From: Spirochaetota bacterium
Lineage (GTDB): Bacteria > Spirochaetota > Spirochaetia > Treponematales > UBA12059
Direction: 5' to 3'
Assembly: GCA_029565815.1 (NCBI GenBank)
Contig: JAKQNL010000358.1
Location: forward strand, 1 to 10,320
DNA: 10,320 bases
The translations under genes were made by a program, and so were the position numbers. This document shows, one piece after another, positions 5,749-10,320 of this stretch; the first letter of the stretch is position 1; each line of letters starts with the position of its first letter. Below the pieces are notes generated by a model that was not told where the DNA came from, searched no databases, and saw only the letters and a program-made list of their open reading frames with translations.

Positions 5749-8726
5749 CGCACAACGATAGTCGAGCCTGAACTGCTCTTTACCACCTCTACCCGGGAAG
5801 CAATGCGGTTTTTCAGTTCGTCCAAATGTGACACTATGCCTATCATGCGCTCCCCCCGTATACGGTCCAGCGCTGTGAGAGCCCTGTCCAGAGCCGCGCC
5901 ATCCAGGCTGCCAAAGCCCTCATCGATGAAGATGGAGTCTAAGGCTATGCCGCCAGCACGGCGCACGATAACATCGGACAGGCCAAAGGCAAGGGCAACC
6001 GAAGTTAAGAATTTTTCTCCGCCGGAAAGGGTAGATGACGGACGGGCCCGCCCGGTAAACGCATCGAGTACTTCAAGCTCCAAACCTATGCGCCCCGTAC
6101 CCCGTTTTGCCCCGTCACTCAAAGCCAGGTCGTAGCGGCCTTCGGACATTTCCCGTAGGCGCGCAGAAGCGCATGCGGCTACCTTCTGGAAATACGAACC
6201 CAGCGCCCAGTTGCGAAAGCTTAGCCGCCGGCCGGATATCTCGCCGTTTAGAAGCGCGCTCATGGAACCCAGTTTGCCTGCCTTAGCCTGCAATGTTTCC
6301 CGCTCAGCTTGTGCGGCTTTTAGGTCTTTATCTGCCACCCGCGCACGATCCAAAACTTGTTCGGCTCGGAGCGTATCTGCGCGGGCAGCCTCAAAATCGG
6401 CGCGGGCTTGTGCGTACCGTGCTTCTGCCTGCGCAAGATCCGGCCGCTGTGTGCCTTCCAGTTCCGCTGTGCTCCGCTGCACGTTCGCCTGGGCGGCTGC
6501 AAGAGCTGTACGGAAATTTTCCAATGTAGCTCGGTCGCGCTTACTATCTGCATCGGCTGCAAAAGCATCCTGCCAAGCATCGGCATCGGCAAAACCGGCT
6601 GTGGCCAGAGCTGCGTCCGTAAGCTTTTTGGCTTGGTCGTGCGCATCGCCTGCGCTAGCCAAACGCGCAGCCGAGCCGGAAAGCGCGCTGGTCGCATGAG
6701 CCGTTGCCCGCTCCCACACAGCCCGCTGTTCACGGCCACGCTGTAAGCTTTCGCTGATTTCCGTCCTCATGCGCTGGAGGGCAGCCATTCGCGGGGCCGG
6801 ATCTTCGGTGCCGGCAGCCTGGTCTGCAAGGGCCGCTGCCGCTTTAGCTGCAGCCTGGCGGTTTACATGGCCAGCCAGTTCCTGCTTTGCCGCTTCATGC
6901 ATAGCCCGTAGTTTTTCTAGCTCTTCGCGCGCACTGCGTTCATGCTTTGCCCTATCGTGTTCGGCTTTTTCTATCTGCTCGAGCCTAAGCAATTCGGCTG
7001 CCGCATGGTGAAGCGCTGTGTGCGTTGTACTTTCGTCCCCGCCAAGGCCTGTCTGCTCGCTTATGGCAAGCTCGGCTTCTATCCTGGCCAAAGCAGCCTG
7101 TGCTGCCGATCGCTGTGCCACAGACTGTTCAAATGCCTGTTCAAGCTGCTCCCGTTTGTCTGCCTCTAGCTGTACTTCCGAGCCAAGCTCGAACTGTAAA
7201 GGAGCCAGGGCAGGCAGTGGATGCTTTAGGCTACCGCATACCGGACAGGGCTTACCGTCTTCTAGCTCGGCAGCCAATATGCGGGCGGCTTGAGCTTCCC
7301 GCCGTGCGTTTGCATCCCGCTCCGCGGCCCGCAGCTCATCCAATGCGCGCTTTGCATTCTGGTGGGCCGCATCGGCTGTGATACATACTTCACGTGCTTT
7401 TATCGCTTCGGCGCGCAACTCTGCATCATGCTTGGCTGCTTCATACGCGGCGCTTAGCTGTGCGTGGAGTGTACGGGCAGCTTCCCGTTTCTGAGCCAGA
7501 TCGGAAAGGTCCACAAGCCCGGCGCTCAAACCGGCTACGACTGCTTCAGCCTTTGTCCATGCTTGCGCAGCATCGCGTTCCGCTACCATGGCAGTTTGTA
7601 CGCTTGCGTCCGCTGCAAGAGCCTGCCGGCGCGCATCCTGTGCCCGAGCCCACGCCGATGCACGTTCGCCCAACTGGCCAGCTTCCCGCTCTAGCGATGC
7701 AAGCTGTGTAATCATGACATCGAGCGATACGGCCAATGCATCCATCTGAGCACGCGCAGCTTCGCAACGAGCCAGCTCAGCCTGTAAACGTTCGTGTTCT
7801 GCCACTTCCTGCCGGTACACCGAGCTTGCTTTAGTCCATGCTTCCAGTTCCGCCCGTATGGATGCAGCAGACTCTGCCCGGCCCAATCGGGCAGCCAAGG
7901 AATCCATCTGGCCCTGGCTGGACTGCACAGATGCAAGCTCGCTCTGAGCTTGGTCACACAGCATCCAGGCACGGTATAAAGCCATGCTGCGCTCACGCTG
8001 GGCACTTGAACTTTCCATGGCCTTTTGAGCCTGCTGTTCAGCATCACGCGCTTGTAGTGCTAGCGCTTCGGCTTGTTCCAGCTCGGACGCGCCTTGCCCG
8101 TATCGAGCAATGAGCGCATCCAGTTCCGTTGCCCGCCGCTGCAGCTCCTTGTACATGTGCCTGGCTTCTTCCGCAACCATTGCATGCTCGTTCACCGGAA
8201 AAAGTTTCTCCAGGATAAGGGCCCGCGAGCTGGTATCCATTTCCAAAAAGCTTTGGAACTGTCCCTGCGGCAACAGCACTATCTTGGTAAACTCATCCTT
8301 GGATAAACCTATCAGTGACTCGATTCGTTCATCCACCGCGTTTACGCTGTTTTCCAAAAGCTCCCAGCCATCCTTGCCCATGCGTTTGAGCACAGCTTCA
8401 TGCGGCTTTGTCGTAATGCCCTGGCCGCGTTTTTTAGCAGCCTCCCGTTCCGGGCTGCGATCCACCAGGTAGCGTTCTTTTGCCAGGGAAAACTCAAAGC
8501 GCACCCTGGTGTTTTCACCTGTGCTAAAGTGCGACGCAAGATCGACGGATTTTCTAGTGCCAGGCGGCTGGCCGTACAATGCCCAGGTGATTGCGTCGAA
8601 CAGCGTGGTTTTCCCGGAACCGGTTTGTCCGCATACCAAAAACACGTCATCAAGGAGCGTAAAATCCAGGCTAGCCGTGGACACATAGGGGCCTACGTCG
8701 GTCAGTTCCAGGCGTAATGGTTTCAT
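5745..8726 (-). CDS. sbcC: exonuclease subunit SbcC (Rad50-like ATPase)
   Basis: A 993-residue SMC/Rad50-type ATPase that with SbcD forms the nuclease that opens hairpins, cruciforms and protein-blocked DNA ends. The N-terminal ATPase half has Walker A GQTGSGKT (33-40) and Q-loop LLPQGQFQSFLEMD (Gln154). Long Ala/Glu/Arg-rich coiled-coil arms span about 180-485 and 515-840. The zinc hook CPVC is at 494-497, placed between the arms. The C-terminal half has the ABC signature LSGGEK (900-905), Walker B SIFIDEGFGSLD (Asp935, Glu936) and the H-loop VSHLDEL (His967). It is slightly shorter than E. coli SbcC (1048 residues), consistent with shorter arms. The start overlaps the sbcD stop by ATGA, with GGAAGG 9 nt upstream, so it is translationally coupled. 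All key residues are present. Confidence 0.97.
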   Translation of the reverse strand: MKPLRLELTDVGPYVSTASLDFTLLDDVFLVCGQTGSGKTTLFDAITWALYGQPPGTRKSVDLASHFSTGENTRVRFEFSLAKERYLVDRSPEREAAKKRGQGITTKPHEAVLKRMGKDGWELLENSVNAVDERIESLIGLSKDEFTKIVLLPQGQFQSFLEMDTSSRALILEKLFPVNEHAMVAEEARHMYKELQRRATELDALIARYGQGASELEQAEALALQARDAEQQAQKAMESSSAQRERSMALYRAWMLCDQAQSELASVQSSQGQMDSLAARLGRAESAASIRAELEAWTKASSVYRQEVAEHERLQAELARCEAARAQMDALAVSLDVMITQLASLEREAGQLGERASAWARAQDARRQALAADASVQTAMVAERDAAQAWTKAEAVVAGLSAGLVDLSDLAQKREAARTLHAQLSAAYEAAKHDAELRAEAIKAREVCITADAAHQNAKRALDELRAAERDANARREAQAARILAAELEDGKPCPVCGSLKHPLPALAPLQFELGSEVQLEADKREQLEQAFEQSVAQRSAAQAALARIEAELAISEQTGLGGDESTTHTALHHAAAELLRLEQIEKAEHDRAKHERSAREELEKLRAMHEAAKQELAGHVNRQAAAKAAAALADQAAGTEDPAPRMAALQRMRTEISESLQRGREQRAVWERATAHATSALSGSAARLASAGDAHDQAKKLTDAALATAGFADADAWQDAFAADADSKRDRATLENFRTALAAAQANVQRSTAELEGTQRPDLAQAEARYAQARADFEAARADTLRAEQVLDRARVADKDLKAAQAERETLQAKAGKLGSMSALLNGEISGRRLSFRNWALGSYFQKVAACASARLREMSEGRYDLALSDGAKRGTGRIGLELEVLDAFTGRARPSSTLSGGEKFLTSVALAFGLSDVIVRRAGGIALDSIFIDEGFGSLDGAALDRALTALDRIRGERMIGIVSHLDELKNRIASRVEVVKSSSGSTIVVR

Positions 8727-9922
8727 ACGACACCGCCTTCCCGCTGGCGTTCCCTGGCTGCCTGCAGGAGCTGTGCAAACAAAGCTTCGTCATCCGCTTG
8801 TGGACTAGCGCCGAACATGGCCCGAAAAAACTCGCGGTATTCGTCCATAATATCTACAGGAGCGCCAGCATCCGTTTGAGTGTCCTGTTGTGTACTCGTA
8901 GCTCCTCTGGCTATGGATGCCTGGCCAAGGGACAAAAGATACGGAAAGCGCCTGCGCAAGGGATCCATTGGATTAAGCACCCGGTCTGCATCTTCAAGGA
9001 CAGCCTCGATGTAATCATTTTCATGCACGGAATATTTTTCGTCATGCAGCAAATCCTCGAACGCTGCGCGCAGTCTGATCATACGGCGTAGGGGGCTGAT
9101 CTCCACCAGAGTTGCGCTACAGCTATCGGGCATGCAATCCACCGCCATAAAGCCGCGCGCGCAATCCGCGTCCGCAAAGGAATATGCTAATAGGGAACCC
9201 GCATAGTGACCATTACTTCCGGCAGCTTGCGGTCGATGTAAATGCCCTAAAGCTACATAGTCGAAATTCGCGCACAGGGACATGTCCACCAATTCGGCTG
9301 TACCTAAAAATGCTCGCTCGCTGTCGCCAGATCGACCACCCGAGGCAAACGCATGGCACACAAGCACGTCGCTTGCCCGCTTTAGCCCAGCACGTTTGTC
9401 TGCTGCCCTAGCTTCCTGCATGGCAGCTTCTATCATATTCATTACCGCCGCAAACAAATCCGCCTGAGTCCGAGGCGGCGCGCTTCCGTCGGCATCCGCA
9501 TGGGGTAAAGCTCCCGGGCTTAAAAACGGCACAAGCCACAAACGGGCTTTCTGCCCATGCTGTTCCACAACGACTGCTTCGGTGCATCGCGCAAGATCGG
9601 AGCGAATATGCACGCCAGCCTGGTCCAACACGCCAGACAAATACGCCAAGCGAGCCGGCGAATCGTGGTTCCCTGGAATTATCGCTATAAGGAGCTGAGG
9701 GTTTTCGCGCTTGAGCCGTGCTAGGAAATTTCCCAACAGGCTTACCGCTTCTGGCGGTGGAACGGCACGGTCGAATATATCGCCTGCGAGCACAACGCAG
9801 GCTGGCTGCTGTTCGTTCGCCAGGTCTGCAATCTGCTGTAGCACATGGTTTTGGTCGGGCACAAGATCGTGTTCATATATAGATTTTCCCAGATGCAGGT
9901 CGGCTAGATGGAATAGTTTCAT
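8723..9922 (-). CDS. sbcD: exonuclease subunit SbcD (Mre11-like nuclease)
   Basis: A 399-residue calcineurin-type Mn-dependent phosphoesterase, the catalytic partner of SbcC. Metal-binding motifs occur in the expected order: LADLHLGK (Asp8, His10), LAGDIFD (Asp48), PGNHD (Asn85, His86), VCHAF (His190) and LGHLHRPQ (His227, His229). The C-terminal portion (about 260-399) is the SbcD-specific region that contacts the SbcC coiled coil. The start is well fixed because MKLFHLADLHLGK is the usual SbcD opening, yet no Shine-Dalgarno precedes it; a good promoter ends 9 nt upstream (see separate entry). It heads the sbcD-sbcC operon, with a 4-bp ATGA overlap with sbcC. A 20-bp IS-like end lies 48 bp upstream of its start. 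Confidence 0.97.
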   Translation of the reverse strand: MKLFHLADLHLGKSIYEHDLVPDQNHVLQQIADLANEQQPACVVLAGDIFDRAVPPPEAVSLLGNFLARLKRENPQLLIAIIPGNHDSPARLAYLSGVLDQAGVHIRSDLARCTEAVVVEQHGQKARLWLVPFLSPGALPHADADGSAPPRTQADLFAAVMNMIEAAMQEARAADKRAGLKRASDVLVCHAFASGGRSGDSERAFLGTAELVDMSLCANFDYVALGHLHRPQAAGSNGHYAGSLLAYSFADADCARGFMAVDCMPDSCSATLVEISPLRRMIRLRAAFEDLLHDEKYSVHENDYIEAVLEDADRVLNPMDPLRRRFPYLLSLGQASIARGATSTQQDTQTDAGAPVDIMDEYREFFRAMFGASPQADDEALFAQLLQAARERQREGGVV

Positions 9923-9931
9923 GTTGCAGGT

Positions 9932-9960
9932 ATGGTAGTCCGCAAGCGCTTGTCCGTCAA
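9932..9960 (-). promoter_or_regulatory. putative sbcD promoter, leaderless geometry
   Basis: On the minus strand TTGACG (9960-9955; 5 of 6 matches to TTGACA) is followed after exactly 17 bp by TACCAT (9937-9932; 4 of 6 matches to TATAAT). Only 9 nt lie between the -10 and the sbcD ATG, so the transcript would begin about 0-4 nt before the start codon. This agrees with the absence of a Shine-Dalgarno. The IS-like terminal sequence starts 10 bp beyond the -35. Confidence 0.55.
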
Positions 9961-9970
9961 TTCAAGCTTA

Positions 9971-9990
9971 GTGTTACGAAGCTTTGGGAT
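9971..9990 (+). repeat. third copy of the 20-bp terminal sequence
   Basis: GTGTTACGAAGCTTTGGGAT, identical over 20 of 20 bp to 1927-1946 and to the reverse complement of 1998-2017. Its outer end faces sbcD and its inner end faces the transposase-like gene. The centre is an imperfect palindrome around AAGCTT. Confidence 0.9.
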
Positions 9991-10062
9991 AATTTCTCCT
10001 TTTGTGCATGCAGGAACAGTTCTGTGAGCGTTCTTTCTATATCCACCTAAAAGGAGAAGCCC

Positions 10063-10320
10063 ATGCAAAATCCTCCATTCTGTCCTAACGCCTACTGCCG
10101 CAACCATCTCCATCCAGAGGTACCAGACTGGTGGCGTAAGGACGGATTTCATGCTACCAAAACTTTCGGATCCGTCCAACGCTTCCAGTGCCTACGGTGC
10201 GGCACGAGCTTTTCAAGCCAAACATTTTCGGTGCACTATTTTGCAAAATGCATCGTGAACTTGAGAGCGCTTGAGCGCAGGCTATCGTCATCGATGTCAG
10301 TCCGAGCACTGTCGCGGGAT
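10063..10320 (+). CDS. zinc-ribbon transposase-like protein, 3'-partial
   Basis: The frame is open from ATG 10063 to the window edge without a stop (86 codons). AAGGAG (10051-10056) lies 6 nt upstream, an ideal ribosome site. The N-terminus has a zinc-ribbon pattern: Cys7 and Cys12 (FCPNAYC), then Cys43 and Cys46 (FQCLRCGTSFS), followed by TFSVHYFAK. Next comes a basic helical stretch, ALERRLSSSMSVRALSRD (69-86), that looks like the start of a helix-turn-helix. This order is typical of the N-terminus of IS1/IS1595-like DDE transposases, where the ribbon and HTH bind the inverted repeats. The catalytic DDE region would lie beyond the window, so activity cannot be judged. A zinc-ribbon regulator is possible but less likely given the 20-bp end in front. 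Confidence 0.68.
   Translation, partial: MQNPPFCPNAYCRNHLHPEVPDWWRKDGFHATKTFGSVQRFQCLRCGTSFSSQTFSVHYFAKCIVNLRALERRLSSSMSVRALSRD

Larger units (their letters stand above)
9971..10320 (+). mobile_element. left part of an insertion-sequence-like element (right end outside window)
   Basis: The putative element starts with the same 20-bp end found at both termini of the 91-bp element. It continues with a 72-bp leader containing a strong AAGGAG ribosome site, then a transposase-like gene. The right end is not visible. Just inside the 20-mer, similarity to the left arm of the 91-bp element continues weakly (GGGATAATT versus GGGATGATT). IS status is inferred from the shared terminus and the gene type; the family is not assigned. 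Confidence 0.55.

Noticed and set aside
6211..6699. Ser/Ala/Arg-rich plus-strand open frames inside sbcC
   Set aside because: These are shadows of the Ala/Glu/Arg-rich coiled coil of sbcC on the other strand; no independent coding evidence.
8780..8790. CAAAGCTTCGT, an 11-bp partial match to the 20-bp terminal sequence
   Set aside because: It lies inside conserved-frame sbcD coding sequence, lacks the GTGTTAC part and has no partner; chance similarity.
9919..10179. Minus-strand open frame covering the sbcD upstream region and the transposase start
   Set aside because: It is antisense to the zinc-ribbon gene and crosses the sbcD promoter. It has no recognisable domain, whereas the plus strand has an ideal ribosome site and Cys pairs.

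Overview
The window carries about 55% GC DNA (estimated by eye), densely coding, that looks like a spirochaete, most likely a Treponema-like member of the Spirochaetota. This is an inference. It rests on the protein set: a surface protein with GVFNIA-type short repeats, an exported FecR-domain protein, a tandem LEA-type-2 (WHy) protein, and frequent AUA isoleucine codons and TAG stops. No rRNA or tRNA is present to fix the taxonomy.

Layout, left to right. (1) The 3' part of a LEA-type-2 protein gene (1-746, +), whose end overlaps by 17 bp the end of a convergent gene for a probable zinc metallopeptidase with an HEICGH motif (730-1890, -). (2) A 313-bp divergent intergenic region (1891-2203) holding a 91-bp element bounded by perfect 20-bp inverted repeats. 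(3) A rightward cluster: an exported repeat-rich beta-barrel-like surface protein (2204-3301), an exported FecR-domain protein (3389-4507) and, 5 bp later, an iron-dependent alcohol dehydrogenase (4513-5748). (4) A leftward sbcD-sbcC operon (9922 down to 5745), the two genes overlapping by ATGA. The sbcC stop shares a CTAG with the alcohol dehydrogenase stop. (5) The start of an insertion-sequence-like element (from 9971): a 20-bp terminal sequence identical to the arms of the 91-bp element, then a zinc-ribbon transposase-like gene running off the window (10063 to 10320).

The most interesting structure is non-coding. The same 20-bp sequence GTGTTACGAAGCTTTGGGAT occurs three times: twice as the inverted ends of the 91-bp element, and once in front of the transposase-like gene. 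The simplest reading is that the 91-bp element is a MITE mobilised by that transposase. All three copies point their outer end at a neighbouring gene. Two lie directly upstream of -35/-10 pairs with 17-bp spacing that end only 7-9 nt before the ATG, so the metallopeptidase and sbcD may be expressed as leaderless or nearly leaderless mRNAs from promoters at the element borders.

How the genes work together: SbcC and SbcD form one nuclease complex that cuts hairpins and DNA ends. The surface protein, FecR protein and dehydrogenase are probably co-transcribed, but no shared pathway is evident. Nothing here clearly amounts to a new defence or biosynthetic system. The MITE/IS pair, the leaderless promoters and the variant metallopeptidase motif deserve follow-up.
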